64,000 nt of DNA from Thalassobacillus devorans MSP14 (GCF_000496835.1 NZ_KI543236.1:304669-368668), one strand, 5' to 3'. Shown: positions 25,453 through 35,137, counted from the stretch's first letter. Notes: generated by a model from the letters alone, not told the origin. Numbers and translations: made by a program.

Positions 25453-26784
25453 TTGGATCATCTTATTGAACTCGACAGAAAGCATTTTTTACATCCAACT
25501 TCGTCCATTCAGGCTCAGCAGACGAAAGGTGCCAAGCTGCTGGTGGAAAGCGGGGAAGGGATTTATCTGAAAGACAGGGAAGGAAAAGCTTATATTGATG
25601 CGATGTCGTCGCTATGGAATGTGCATATCGGACATGGCAGAGAGGAATTGGCGGATGTTGCAGCGGCCCAGATGAAAAAGCTGGCGTTCAGTTCGGCATT
25701 TTCTACCTTCACCCATGAGCCCGGAATCCTGCTCGCTGAAAAAATAGCATCAATCGCTCCTGCTGACTTGAACGCTGTCTTCTTCACCTCCGGAGGTTCG
25801 GAATCGAATGATACAGCGATCAAGCTGGTCCGTCACTACTGGAAAATTCAAGGGGAGCCGAACCGCAGGAAAATCGTCGGCTTGAAGCGGGCCTATCATG
25901 GGGTGGCTGCTGCCTCCACCAGTGCGACGGGTATCCCTGAGTTCTGGGAGATGGCTGGTCACATGATGGATGATTTTACCCACGCGGAAACTTCTTATCA
26001 AAGTACGACGAAAGAAGCGGTGGCATCGTTACGGGAAAAGTTCGAAGCGGAAGGTCCGGAAACAGTTGCGGCTTTTATCGCAGAACCGATCCAGGGAGCT
26101 GGGGGAGTACTGATTCCGCCTGATGATTACTTCCCTGAGATCCGTCAATTATGCGATGAATATGGGATTTTATTTATCGCGGATGAAGTCATTACCGGTT
26201 TTGGCCGGACAGGAAAGATGTTCGGGCTGGAACATTCGGACGTTGTGCCGGACGTTATGACCTTCGCCAAAGGGGTGACCAGTGGGTATATGCCTCTTGG
26301 CGGGGTGGTAATTTCTGATTCGATTCATGAAGTGCTCAAAGCCCATTCCAAAGGTACCCTCTTTCATGGATTCACCTATAGCGGCCATCCAACTGCTGCA
26401 GCTGTGGGGTTGAGAAATATTGAACTGATCGAGAAGGAGGGACTTGTTGAGAATTCCAGGCTCATGGGAGCAAAGCTGTTAGCAGGTTTTAATAAGATCA
26501 AAGAGGACTTGAACATCGTAGGTGAGGTAAGAGCCAAGGGATTATTGGGAGCTGTCGAACTGGTTAAAGGTCCGGAAACGAATGACAGTTTCGCGAAAGA
26601 TCAGGCAGTGGCTCCGAAAGTGATTGAGGAATTGCATCAAAGGGGTGTCATATGCAGAGCAGTCACCTACGAATCCAGTAACATCATCTGCTTCGCACCC
26701 CCGCTGATCATCAAGGAGCAGCAAATCAATGATCTATTGGATAAGCTGCATGATTCCATTTTATCCATACAAAAACAACTATGA
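25453..26784 (+). CDS. Class III PLP-dependent aminotransferase
   Basis: A 443-residue omega-aminotransferase-type enzyme (beta-alanine/putrescine/4-aminobutyrate group). Motifs: NVHIGHGREELADVAAAQ near residue 57, FFTSGGSESNDTAIKL near residue 110, IADEVITGFGRTG near residue 241, and the PLP lysine in TFAKGVTSGYMPLGG near residue 277. TTG 25453 lies six bases after GGAGGT. It is the first gene of a three-gene operon with an amidohydrolase and a sodium symporter, suggesting uptake, hydrolysis and transamination of one amine or amide. The substrate is unknown. Confidence 0.85.
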   Translation: MDHLIELDRKHFLHPTSSIQAQQTKGAKLLVESGEGIYLKDREGKAYIDAMSSLWNVHIGHGREELADVAAAQMKKLAFSSAFSTFTHEPGILLAEKIASIAPADLNAVFFTSGGSESNDTAIKLVRHYWKIQGEPNRRKIVGLKRAYHGVAAASTSATGIPEFWEMAGHMMDDFTHAETSYQSTTKEAVASLREKFEAEGPETVAAFIAEPIQGAGGVLIPPDDYFPEIRQLCDEYGILFIADEVITGFGRTGKMFGLEHSDVVPDVMTFAKGVTSGYMPLGGVVISDSIHEVLKAHSKGTLFHGFTYSGHPTAAAVGLRNIELIEKEGLVENSRLMGAKLLAGFNKIKEDLNIVGEVRAKGLLGAVELVKGPETNDSFAKDQAVAPKVIEELHQRGVICRAVTYESSNIICFAPPLIIKEQQINDLLDKLHDSILSIQKQL

Positions 26785-26816
26785 AGCACATGAATATGTC
26801 TGAGGAGGAAGGAAAT

Positions 26817-28454
26817 ATGGATGAAGCTGATCTGATTTTTATCAACGGAACTATATTGACCATGGATGATACGGCGCCTGCAGCAAGTGCGGTGGTCGTA
26901 AAAAATGGAGAAGTTGTCTATGTCGGAGAAACAGAAGCGGCGCTTGCCTGGAAGCAGGAAAAGAAAGAGGTTATCGATTTGGCAGGCAAGACGCTTATGC
27001 CCAGTTTCATAGAAAGCCATATACATCCGTCCATTTATGGTTTAACTCTACTAGAAGTAGATTGTAAGCCGACAGCTACTCCGTCAATTGCGGCTATTAC
27101 AGAGAAAATAAGTGAAAAAGCAGCCGATACCCCGGAAGGAGAATGGATAATGGGATGGGGCTGGGATGACAGCAAAATGGTGGATAAGCGTAATCCGACG
27201 CGCTGGGATCTCGATCAGGCCGCGCCGAATCATCCGGTTGTCTTGAAAAGGGCATGCGCCCATATGGCTGTCGCGAATTCCAAAGCACTGGAATTAAGCG
27301 GGGTATCAGAAGATACGCCAAAACCGGAAGGAGGAAATATCGAGCGGGATGAGCAAGGCAGGCTGACAGGACTGCTGCAGGAGAAAGCCCAGGGGTTGTT
27401 GAAAGCGCCAAAATATGGACCGGAGGATATGGCAAGAGGAATGAAATTAGCCCAGGACCAGTTTGCCGCCTGGGGAGTCACTACCGTCCATTGTATGTCC
27501 ACGCAAACCGCTGATTTGCAGGTTTATCAAACCTTATTAGAACAGGAAACCTTGAATGTCCGGGTCAGACCCTGGATATGGGCGATTGATCAGAATGGTT
27601 TCGACGGCTCGATGGAAGAAGTTTTGAAAGTCGGCCTGCGTAGCGGTTTTGGTAATGACATGCTGAAAATCCAGGGATTGAAGTTCATGCTTGATGGCAG
27701 TGTCGGTGGTAAAACGGCAGCTGTGTCAAAACCTTACATCGGGACAGAGGAAACAGGAATCCTTTATAACACTGTTGAGGAAATCGCTCCTCTTATACAA
27801 CGCGGGATTGAAGCAGGTTTAAGGATTGCCATCCATGCCATCGGTGATCGAGCCATTGATGTCGCCATCCAATCCTATGAACGAATCAACGAAAAGACAC
27901 CTATCAAGCATATGCGCAACCGCATTGAACATTGCATATTTCCTACCACAGAGCACCTCCGGAAAATGAAAGATCTCGAACTAATTGCAGGCTCATCGAT
28001 AGGATTTCTTTACCATATCGGTGATAACTACCTGGCTAAGGCAGGGGAAGAACGGATGAAGCATGCATTCCCTCATCAGTCCTTCAAACAGGCAGGCGTT
28101 GTAGCACCTGGAAATTCTGATTTACCCGTGAACGATGGCAACCCATGGATGGGCATCTATAGTGCTGTCACTAGAAAAACCGCGAATGGACAAGTCGCCG
28201 GGACAGAAGAAAAAATAAGTGTATGGGAAGCCTTGAAAGCCTTTACCATCGACGCAGCATACAGTTCGTTTGAAGAACAGACCCTGGGAGTCATCAAACC
28301 TGGTGCAAAAGCTGATCTCATGGTCCTTTCCCAAAATCCACTGGAAATCGAAGCGGAACAGCTGCTTGACATCGAAACAGAAGAAACTTACTTAGCAGGT
28401 AAGAAGATTTATAGTAAGTCAACAACACGAAAGGGTGAGTCTATTGTTCAGTAA
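26817..28454 (+). CDS. YtcJ/NfdA-type metal-dependent amidohydrolase
   Basis: An amidohydrolase of about 545 residues. Metal-binding motif ESHIHPSIYG is near residue 66, later IAIHAIGDRAIDVAIQSYE (second histidine pair), RIEHCIF, and the catalytic aspartate in PGNSDLPVN near residue 437; the C terminus IKPGAKADLMVLSQNPL closes the composite beta domain. This is the layout of the YtcJ/exoenzyme-regulatory AepA group, which cleaves amides, formamides or imines. The frame extends to 26781, but ATG 26817 follows GAGGAGGAAGG and is preferred. Operon with the aminotransferase and symporter. Confidence 0.85.
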   Translation: MDEADLIFINGTILTMDDTAPAASAVVVKNGEVVYVGETEAALAWKQEKKEVIDLAGKTLMPSFIESHIHPSIYGLTLLEVDCKPTATPSIAAITEKISEKAADTPEGEWIMGWGWDDSKMVDKRNPTRWDLDQAAPNHPVVLKRACAHMAVANSKALELSGVSEDTPKPEGGNIERDEQGRLTGLLQEKAQGLLKAPKYGPEDMARGMKLAQDQFAAWGVTTVHCMSTQTADLQVYQTLLEQETLNVRVRPWIWAIDQNGFDGSMEEVLKVGLRSGFGNDMLKIQGLKFMLDGSVGGKTAAVSKPYIGTEETGILYNTVEEIAPLIQRGIEAGLRIAIHAIGDRAIDVAIQSYERINEKTPIKHMRNRIEHCIFPTTEHLRKMKDLELIAGSSIGFLYHIGDNYLAKAGEERMKHAFPHQSFKQAGVVAPGNSDLPVNDGNPWMGIYSAVTRKTANGQVAGTEEKISVWEALKAFTIDAAYSSFEEQTLGVIKPGAKADLMVLSQNPLEIEAEQLLDIETEETYLAGKKIYSKSTTRKGESIVQ

Positions 28455-29892
28455 CCAGCAAGAGACGATTTTAATTACGATCATCGCTGTATATTTTGTG
28501 TTTTTATTTGGACTTTCTTTATTTGTCAACCGGAGTACCAAAACATATGAAGATTATAATGTCGCTGGCCGTTCTACCAAATTGATGCCGCTCATATTGA
28601 CTTTTGTAGGGACGGCGATTGGGGGCTCGATTCTGCTTGGATACATGACAAAAGGGTATCTCTTTGGGATGGGACAGCAGTGGCTTGCGATAGGATTCAC
28701 ATTGACTTCCATCGTGATAGCGGCATTTTTATTAAAGCGGATTCGTCTGCTTGGCGAGAAATACAATATGGTTACATTAGGGGACTTTACGGCGTTACGT
28801 TACGGAGAAGGTGCGAGGGTTCCGACGGTTATCAGTATTCTTTGCGCTTATTCTGCTATAACAGGTATGCAGTTTGTCGCAATCGCCACCATTTTGAATT
28901 TGACTATAGACCTTAATATGACTGCCGGGATTTTAATAGGATGGGTACTTTTAACGTTGAAAACGTATTTCGGCGGGCTCAAGTCCGTCATGCTTCAGGA
29001 TGCGATCCACGGAACCATCCAAACCGTTGGTATTTTCTTTTTATTATTTGTCATTCTCTTCATGGTTGGAGATTGGGGATCGGTTGCGGAAAGTGCCAGA
29101 AATGCAGAAGACGGAAATATGTTGAGCATCTTCAATATCGGTACTTCCGAATTTTTGGTTTATATGCTGACGATCGGAGCTTACCAGTTTGTCAGACAGG
29201 ATGTATGGCAGCGATTTTGGGCAGCTAAAGACATTAAGACCGCTAAAACCGGTTTTTGGGCTGCCATTGTCCTCGGATTCCTGACAGCAGCTATAGCGGT
29301 TTTGATTGGATTTTTGGGCAAGTTCGGATTGAATATGACCAATATAGATCCGGCACTGATTTACTATGAAATCATTGGGCAGGTGTTACCATTCCCGTTA
29401 GTGATTGTGATGCTGATTGCATTATTGGCTACGGTCATTTCCTGTGCGGATTCATTTTTCCTTGCTGCTTCTTCATCGATTGTTAATGACATTATTAAAC
29501 CTAGAGTTGGTCACAAAGCCAGTGATAAGAAAATGCTGACTTACAGCAGGATGTCCGTGGTTATCGTCTCCATCGTGTCCGTACTGCTTGCTTTATATAT
29601 TCCTCAACTGGTTACACTCTGGATCACTGGAAGCGCGATGCTGGTATCCGGTCTCTTGGCACCAGTGCTATTCGGGTTATTCTGGAGAAGAACTACGAAA
29701 ACGGCAGGGCTCTCTGCGATGTGGGCAGGACTTATCGTTGCTGTAGCCTGGCAGATTGCAGGTCATCCTTTCGGTCTCCATCCGGTTTTCCTAGGTTTAC
29801 CTGTTTCAATCATTACTTTAGTGACAGTTACGTTGGCTTCCCAAGAGGAAAAGGAACATGCGATATTTTCCGAAATGAAAAAGACAGTGTAA
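28444..29892 (+). CDS. Sodium:solute symporter (SSS family)
   Basis: A protein of about 482 residues and 13 predicted helices. It has the SSS N-terminal pattern YEDYNVAGRSTKLMPLILTFVGTAIGGS and the mid segment ATVISCADSFFLAASSSIVNDI, close to the sodium site of the family. TTG 28444 after AAGGGTGAG is preferred over GTG 28435; both overlap the amidohydrolase 3' end. It most likely imports, with Na+, the substrate handled by the two preceding enzymes. A strong terminator follows. Confidence 0.88.
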   Translation: MFSNQQETILITIIAVYFVFLFGLSLFVNRSTKTYEDYNVAGRSTKLMPLILTFVGTAIGGSILLGYMTKGYLFGMGQQWLAIGFTLTSIVIAAFLLKRIRLLGEKYNMVTLGDFTALRYGEGARVPTVISILCAYSAITGMQFVAIATILNLTIDLNMTAGILIGWVLLTLKTYFGGLKSVMLQDAIHGTIQTVGIFFLLFVILFMVGDWGSVAESARNAEDGNMLSIFNIGTSEFLVYMLTIGAYQFVRQDVWQRFWAAKDIKTAKTGFWAAIVLGFLTAAIAVLIGFLGKFGLNMTNIDPALIYYEIIGQVLPFPLVIVMLIALLATVISCADSFFLAASSSIVNDIIKPRVGHKASDKKMLTYSRMSVVIVSIVSVLLALYIPQLVTLWITGSAMLVSGLLAPVLFGLFWRRTTKTAGLSAMWAGLIVAVAWQIAGHPFGLHPVFLGLPVSIITLVTVTLASQEEKEHAIFSEMKKTV

Positions 29893-29913
29893 AAATTTGA
29901 TATAAGGAAAAGC

Positions 29914-29957
29914 GAAAGCACTCTGGCTGCTCATAAGGCCAGAGTGCTTTTTGTTTT
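29914..29957 (+). terminator. Intrinsic terminator of the aminotransferase operon
   Basis: AAAGCACTCTGG / CCAGAGTGCTTT hairpin with a T run, 25 bases after the symporter stop. Confidence 0.88.
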
Positions 29958-30131
29958 TAAAGAATGGCACATTCGCAGGACTTTATGCGAAAATATATAA
30001 TCTTAATGTTTACATCCACTGTAAAAAATTCAAATCAATCATGAGTGATCATCAGGACTTCCTTATTAAAGCAGGACTGACAGGGGCATCATTAGGGTAT
30101 AAGGTAAAACGGTAAAGGAGGTTCATTCTCT

Positions 30132-30590
30132 ATGGAACATAGAATTTCACACAAGGGTATGGATGAGTTATTAAAGCAATTGGAAGATGACTATGTGAAA
30201 GCTGTCAAAGGCAATGAAAGTAAGACTGTAGAAGATTTCATTGAAACGTTTTAGTATGATTCCTGGGACTACAATGAAGAGAATATAGATACAATTAAAA
30301 GTGTGTTGAGCCGTTACAACCAGGGTGAAATTCATCCAGGGACCTTCAGCAGCGCTTTCAATGAAATGGTCGACCATCTTCTAATAAAGTTGCAGGACCT
30401 GGATCAGGATAAGGCATATCCTGTCATTCACTCGGACCACGGAGCTTCTATGCTCGTAGCTTTTGTAGATGGTTTGGTCATCCAATATTATATAGGTGTT
30501 TATGAGGTCGCCCAACTAAGAGAAATGACACCATATTTAAAGCGTGTTCTTCTGCAAGCTTTAAGAACTGAAGATGAAGCGAAAGGATGA
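30132..30590 (+). pseudogene. TetR-type C-terminal-domain protein interrupted by a stop codon
   Basis: From ATG 30132 (ten bases after AAAGGAGGT) the frame reads 40 codons, meets TAG at 30252-30254, and stays open in the same frame to 30590. The joined product is about 152 residues, with DGLVIQYYIGVYEVAQLREM near the end, resembling the ligand-binding half of TetR regulators. No DNA-binding helix-turn-helix is visible upstream. It looks like a decayed regulator, or a stop-codon change in a small TetR_C-like protein. A 24-codon ORF at 30041-30115 ends just before it and could be a remnant. Confidence 0.6.
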
Positions 30591-30640
30591 CAGTGAAAAG
30601 GTTTAAGATATAATCAAAATTCAAGAAAGGTGATGGTTTT

Positions 30641-31681
30641 ATGAAAGCGGTACAAGTAACAGGTTACGGAGGAGTAGATCAATTAAAAGTAGTGGAAACT
30701 CCCATACCCGAGCCGAAAGAAAATGAAGTCCTTGTAAAAGTAAAAGCTTGTGCGATTAATAACACAGAAATCTGGATGCGGGAAGGGGCTTACGGCACCG
30801 GTTCTAAATCTGGATGGAGACCAGAAGGAGTCCAGTTTCCACGTACACCTGGATCTGACATTACAGGAAAAATAGTAAAAGTGGGAAATTTGGTAGAGGA
30901 ATCGATGATGGATAAAGATGTTGTGTTATTTCCCTTTACCTCCAGTGGAGAAGAAGGTTCCGAACATATCGCTGAGGATATGTCTTTTATAGGTTCAGAA
31001 TACGACGGGGGTTATGCCGAATATGTCGTTTGGCCAGCAGAGCTTTGCTATGATATGCCCCTCACCAGCTATTCAGAGAGTGCTGTCTTTTCAGTGAGCG
31101 GGTTAACTGCCTGGCATATGGTCAAACAAATTCAAGTTCAGCCTGGGGAGACGGTTGTGGTAACTGGGGCAAATGGTGGTGTAGGATCGTTAAATGTACA
31201 AATTGCCTCTAAAGTCTTTGGTGCTGAAGTGATCGCGATCATTGGTGACTTGGAAAGTGAAGAAAGAATGAAGGAATTAGGAGCCACACACGTATTATCA
31301 TATAAATCGGATACGCTTTCCGAAGAAATTTTAGAGGTGAATGGAGGCCCGGTCGACTCCGTGCTGGATGTGGTAGGAGATGCTTTGTTTTCCATTTCTC
31401 TTCAGGTTCTTAAGAAAGGAGGCAAGTTCTGTATTTCAGGATCTGCTGGCGGCCAGCAGACAAATCTTGATTTTAGAACGATGTACCTCAAACATATTAC
31501 CATGTATGGATCTGTGCTGGGCACGAGGGCAGAGTTTAAAAATATGCTTCAGGCGATATCAGAAGGGAAAATTAAGCCTGTCATTGACAAAACCTTTCCT
31601 TTAGAAAAAGCAAGAGAAGCTCAAGTATATTTTAAAAATAAGGGGAAGTTAGGGAAAATTATATTGCTTCCTGAAGAATAG
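30641..31681 (+). CDS. Zinc-type/quinone oxidoreductase-like MDR protein
   Basis: A 346-residue medium-chain dehydrogenase/reductase. GroES-like half: KVKACAINNTEIWMREG near residue 30 and PRTPGSDITGKIVKVG near residue 67. Rossmann half: VVVTGANGGVGSLNVQIA near residue 170. The structural four-cysteine zinc lobe is not visible, so a quinone-oxidoreductase or enoyl-reductase-like role is more likely than a classical alcohol dehydrogenase. Own AAAGGTGATGG site. Followed by a terminator shared with the convergent DUF421 gene. Confidence 0.8.
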   Translation: MKAVQVTGYGGVDQLKVVETPIPEPKENEVLVKVKACAINNTEIWMREGAYGTGSKSGWRPEGVQFPRTPGSDITGKIVKVGNLVEESMMDKDVVLFPFTSSGEEGSEHIAEDMSFIGSEYDGGYAEYVVWPAELCYDMPLTSYSESAVFSVSGLTAWHMVKQIQVQPGETVVVTGANGGVGSLNVQIASKVFGAEVIAIIGDLESEERMKELGATHVLSYKSDTLSEEILEVNGGPVDSVLDVVGDALFSISLQVLKKGGKFCISGSAGGQQTNLDFRTMYLKHITMYGSVLGTRAEFKNMLQAISEGKIKPVIDKTFPLEKAREAQVYFKNKGKLGKIILLPEE

Positions 31682-31729
31682 ACTTTACTTTTATTTAATT
31701 TTACAAAGGTAATTGCTGTTCTTTCATAT

Positions 31730-31776
31730 AAAAAGCAAGTATCATCCGGGAAAAGGATGGATACTTGCTTTTTGTT
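31730..31776. terminator. Bidirectional terminator
   Basis: AAAAAGCAAGTATC ... GATACTTGCTTTTT hairpin between the convergent MDR and DUF421 genes; poly-A on one side and poly-T on the other serve both strands. Confidence 0.85.
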
Positions 31777-31791
31777 TGATGAGTCCTTGTT

Positions 31792-32490
31792 TTAGTGAAG
31801 AACATCGTCATTGGTATCGATATATAGTGAGCCATCTTTTTGGATCTCCGCATAAAATACATCAGCTACCGATGTAATGCCTGCTCCTTTCAATTGCTGG
31901 TCTAACCACTTCTGATCAAGGTCCAGTTTCTTTAAATTTTGGCTGTTAACTTTTCCATCGTTAATAACAGCTGTTGGAATAGAAGAAATATTTGCTGTTT
32001 TTAATGGAGTGTTGCTATCGCCTTTAGTTAGCGGTTGTTTCGCTTGGTGTTTTAAAACAGAAAGCGTGCCGTCGGTTTCGAATATAGCATAGTCCACATC
32101 AGATACAGAGAATACATTCTTTTTTCGTAATAAAACATGTAAAGCATCCATATCAAGTCGTGTTTTGCGTAGTTCATTTTCCATAATCTTACCGTTCCTG
32201 ATTACAATGAGCGGCTGCCCTTCGATAGCGGTACGGACCGGTTTCGATTTAATATCCAAGTATCCAAGGGCTATCGTAAAAGCACTCCAGGCGATTAGGG
32301 CGATAAGACCGTTCCGCACACTTAGGGTGGAATCGATTGCCAATGATGCGCCAATGGTTCCGATAGAAATAGCTGAAATAAAATTAAAGAAAGTCATCTG
32401 GGAAATTTCTTTTCTGCCCATTAGTCTTGTTAAAGCCAATAACGTAATAAAGGCAAGAGCCAGTCTGAGGATCAGTACCATTACGGACAC
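31792..32490 (-). CDS. DUF421 (YetF-family) membrane protein
   Basis: A 232-residue protein with three N-terminal membrane helices and the family segment ALTRLMGRKEISQMTFFNF near residue 20, followed by a cytoplasmic alpha/beta domain (RTAIEGQPLIVIRNGKIMENELRKTRLD, quoted only as GQPLIVIRNGKI). This is the YetF/YrbG layout of spore-forming bacilli. The start is GTG 32490. Function is not established; some members affect germination or envelope stress. Confidence 0.85.
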   Translation of the reverse strand: MSVMVLILRLALAFITLLALTRLMGRKEISQMTFFNFISAISIGTIGASLAIDSTLSVRNGLIALIAWSAFTIALGYLDIKSKPVRTAIEGQPLIVIRNGKIMENELRKTRLDMDALHVLLRKKNVFSVSDVDYAIFETDGTLSVLKHQAKQPLTKGDSNTPLKTANISSIPTAVINDGKVNSQNLKKLDLDQKWLDQQLKGAGITSVADVFYAEIQKDGSLYIDTNDDVLH

Positions 32491-32790
32491 CAGGAAGTGC
32501 TCCCTTCTGAAATGAGGTTTAGCCTTTATTATGAATGTAGAACGAGGAATTTATACATGGAATAAAGAGGAGTGAAGTACAAGTTGTAAATACGTTCTTA
32601 TAAGCGGACCCATTTAGAGGCGTGCGAATAGTGTTGAGGATTTTGCAGAAAAATCAGTGTAAAGCGGTTTATTCCTGTCTTTCTGGCTGTGAAATGTAAA
32701 AAGGTACATAATTCCTGTTTTCTGGTGGCGCTATCTTGTGTTATCTTGTATTTTGGAATTATTCTGTTCATGTATAAAAGGAGGATTCAT

Positions 32791-34662
32791 ATGGCTGAAT
32801 CGAATAAGCCTACAGATTTTAAACCATATGTATCTGCAAGTGAGAAAAAGCCGGAATTTACGTTTCTGGCATTACTTGTGGGTGCACTATTAGTACTTAT
32901 ATTCGGAGCGGCGAATGCTTATCTTGGCCTATTGGTCGGGATGACGGTATCTGCTTCGATACCAGCAGCGGTTATTTCGATGGCGATTCTGCGTGTGATT
33001 CTGCGCCGCCAATCGATTCTTGAAAATAATATTGTCCAGACGATTACCTCATCCGGTGAGGCATTAGCGGCGGGGGTCATTTTTACGCTGCCTGCATTAT
33101 TTATCTGGAACATGGAGCCGAGCCTTGTTACGATGGGCATCATTGCGGTTGCCGGGGGAATTCTGGGTGTCGTCCTGATGATCCCGCTGCGAAAAGCCTT
33201 GATCGTCAATGAACATCATACGCTTCCTTATCCGGAGGGGACAGCCTGTGCCGAGGTACTTGTCGCTGGGGAAGGAAAAGGAAAAGGGGCACAAATCGTT
33301 TTTTCCGGACTGGGAATCGGTGCTGCCTTCAAAGTATTGACGGATGCGATCAAAGCATTTCCTGCGTCAGTAGAAACTTCGATTGCAGGATTTAAAAATG
33401 CCGCTATCGGAATGAACACGATGCCGGCACTTCTTGCTGTCGGATACATCATCGGTCCGCGTATCGCCGGAATCATGTTCGCAGGTGCGGTACTCGGATG
33501 GCTTGGACTTATACCACTTATCAGTTATTTCGGTCAGTTTGCCACCGATCCGATAGTGCCTGCGACAACTCCTATTTCCGAGATGGACTACCATGCCATC
33601 TGGGATAACTATCTGCGCTATATCGGCGCCGGTGCCGTTGCATTCGGAGGTATCATTGGCCTGCTTAAAACGTTGCCAACCATATTTTCATCATTCGTTG
33701 GAGCGGTTAAAGGGTACAAAGATGCGGATATGCAACAGGGAACCTTGCGTACCGACCAGGATATCCCAATGTCCCTGATTGTTGGATTGACGATCCTGTT
33801 AATCGGTATCCTGGCCTTCTTCCCGCAAATCGAGGTTGGGATCCTGGGCGCTATCCTGATTTTGATCTTTGGATTCTTTTTTGTCACCGTTTCCGCCCGG
33901 ATTGTCGGTGTCGTGGGGAGTTCCTCTAACCCTGTTTCGGGGATGACAATCGCAGCCTTGATTTTTGTTGCTGTGATTTTAAAAGGATTCGGGATTACAG
34001 GAGAAGAAGGAATGCTGACAGCGATCATCATCGGGAGTGTCGTCTGTATCGCAGCGGCTATTTCCGGGGATACTTCGCAGGACCTGAAGACCGGTTTCAT
34101 TGTCGGTTCAACGCCAAAATGGCAGCAGATCGCGCAATTGTATGGGATATTGATTGCCAGTATCCTGATCGGATTCATTATGATTCTATTGGATAACGCC
34201 TATGGCTTCGGTTCTTCTGAACTGCCAGCACCACAGGCTGTATTGATGTCTATGGTCGTTGAAGGAATCATGCAGGGAGACCTTCCCTGGAACCTGATCC
34301 TGATCGGAATGGCAGCGGCTGCCACCGTTGAATTATTCGGCATTGGTTCCTTGCCATTCGCTGTCGGTCTTTACCTGCCGATCCACCTGACTTCCCCAAT
34401 CATGCTTGGTGGAATCGTCAAGGGCTGGATCGACCGTCGCGAAAAGAATCCTGAAGTACGCCAGCAGAAAAACGAACGCGGAATCCTGCTTGCTTCCGGT
34501 TATATCGCCGGGGAAGCATTGATGGGTGTCATCATCGCCATCGCCGTAACTGCAGGATTCACGATGCCGGAAGAAGCACTGACGGGACCTTGGGTTTCCT
34601 TAGTTGCAATGGCTATCGTCACTGGCATTCTGTTCTTCACAGCTAATCGTAAAACAACTTAA
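32791..34662 (+). CDS. OPT-family oligopeptide transporter
   Basis: A protein of about 623 residues with about 15-16 helices. Family segments are FGAANAYLGLLVGMTVSASIP near residue 40, LPYPEGTACAEVLVAGE near residue 142, and SGDTSQDLKTGFIVGSTPK near residue 429, the last highly conserved in bacterial OPT carriers. It moves small peptides or metal chelates. The frame is open from 32689, but ATG 32791 six bases after AAAAGGAGG is the real start. Single gene with its own terminator. Confidence 0.92.
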   Translation: MAESNKPTDFKPYVSASEKKPEFTFLALLVGALLVLIFGAANAYLGLLVGMTVSASIPAAVISMAILRVILRRQSILENNIVQTITSSGEALAAGVIFTLPALFIWNMEPSLVTMGIIAVAGGILGVVLMIPLRKALIVNEHHTLPYPEGTACAEVLVAGEGKGKGAQIVFSGLGIGAAFKVLTDAIKAFPASVETSIAGFKNAAIGMNTMPALLAVGYIIGPRIAGIMFAGAVLGWLGLIPLISYFGQFATDPIVPATTPISEMDYHAIWDNYLRYIGAGAVAFGGIIGLLKTLPTIFSSFVGAVKGYKDADMQQGTLRTDQDIPMSLIVGLTILLIGILAFFPQIEVGILGAILILIFGFFFVTVSARIVGVVGSSSNPVSGMTIAALIFVAVILKGFGITGEEGMLTAIIIGSVVCIAAAISGDTSQDLKTGFIVGSTPKWQQIAQLYGILIASILIGFIMILLDNAYGFGSSELPAPQAVLMSMVVEGIMQGDLPWNLILIGMAAAATVELFGIGSLPFAVGLYLPIHLTSPIMLGGIVKGWIDRREKNPEVRQQKNERGILLASGYIAGEALMGVIIAIAVTAGFTMPEEALTGPWVSLVAMAIVTGILFFTANRKTT

Positions 34663-34677
34663 TAGTTAGAAAGAAAA

Positions 34678-34720
34678 ACCGCAGTTTCTTGCCAAGCGCA
34701 AGGAGCTGCGGCTTTTTTTG
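34678..34720 (+). terminator. Intrinsic terminator of the OPT gene
   Basis: CCGCAG (34679-34684) pairs with CTGCGG (34706-34711), followed by CTTTTTTT. Confidence 0.8.
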
Positions 34721-34809
34721 TGGTGACTGGCAGATAGTTGAGAGGAATATGTATGAGGTAATCTAAAAAGTTAACACATTGTGGGAAAATTCTGTTAATA
34801 TAGTTTTAA

Positions 34810-34849
34810 CAAGTTCAATAGTCCTGGTTGTATAGGACTATTGAACTTG
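34810..34849. repeat. Perfect 16-bp inverted repeat before a small ORF
   Basis: CAAGTTCAATAGTCCT (34810-34825) and its exact reverse complement (34834-34849) enclose an 8-base loop. No T run follows, so it is not a normal terminator. It lies 31 bases before the small ORF at 34880 and near a possible -10 element, so it may be an operator or a 5' UTR hairpin. Confidence 0.7.
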
Positions 34850-34879
34850 GCGCGTAACATATAATTAACAGGGAGGGTT

Positions 34880-35032
34880 ATGATGGAAGGAAAACCGATG
34901 TATTTCGATGGCAGTAAGCTGTATAAGGGATGGGGGGAGAAGGGCGCACCTGTTAGGAAGGAACCGTTCCAGTTCACGGATGAGGTAAGAAAGAAAATAA
35001 GTGCAAATCCATGTCGAGTGGTCCATAAGTAA
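34880..35032 (+). CDS. Candidate 50-residue small protein
   Basis: A short ORF below usual length limits. It starts with two ATG codons (34880, 34883) after AGGGAGGG. The product is basic and aromatic, with MYFDGSKLYKGWGEKGAP and ending CRVVHK; there is no signal peptide or membrane helix. It has a good ribosome binding site, an inverted repeat in front and a terminator 60 bases behind, so it forms a complete transcription unit. I do not recognise a family. Confidence 0.45.
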   Translation: MMEGKPMYFDGSKLYKGWGEKGAPVRKEPFQFTDEVRKKISANPCRVVHK

Positions 35033-35092
35033 ATAGTATACATAAAACGAGTGTTATTTGAGGGCACTGAGAACTGAAGCCCTTTGAAAATT

Positions 35093-35137
35093 AGCGTTCA
35101 GCGTGGAACTTAATTTCCATACTGGACGCTTTTTGTT
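35093..35137 (+). terminator. Intrinsic terminator after the small ORF
   Basis: AGCGTTCAG (35093-35101) pairs with CTGGACGCT (35122-35130) with TGGAA/TTCCA inside, followed by TTTTTG. Confidence 0.8.
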
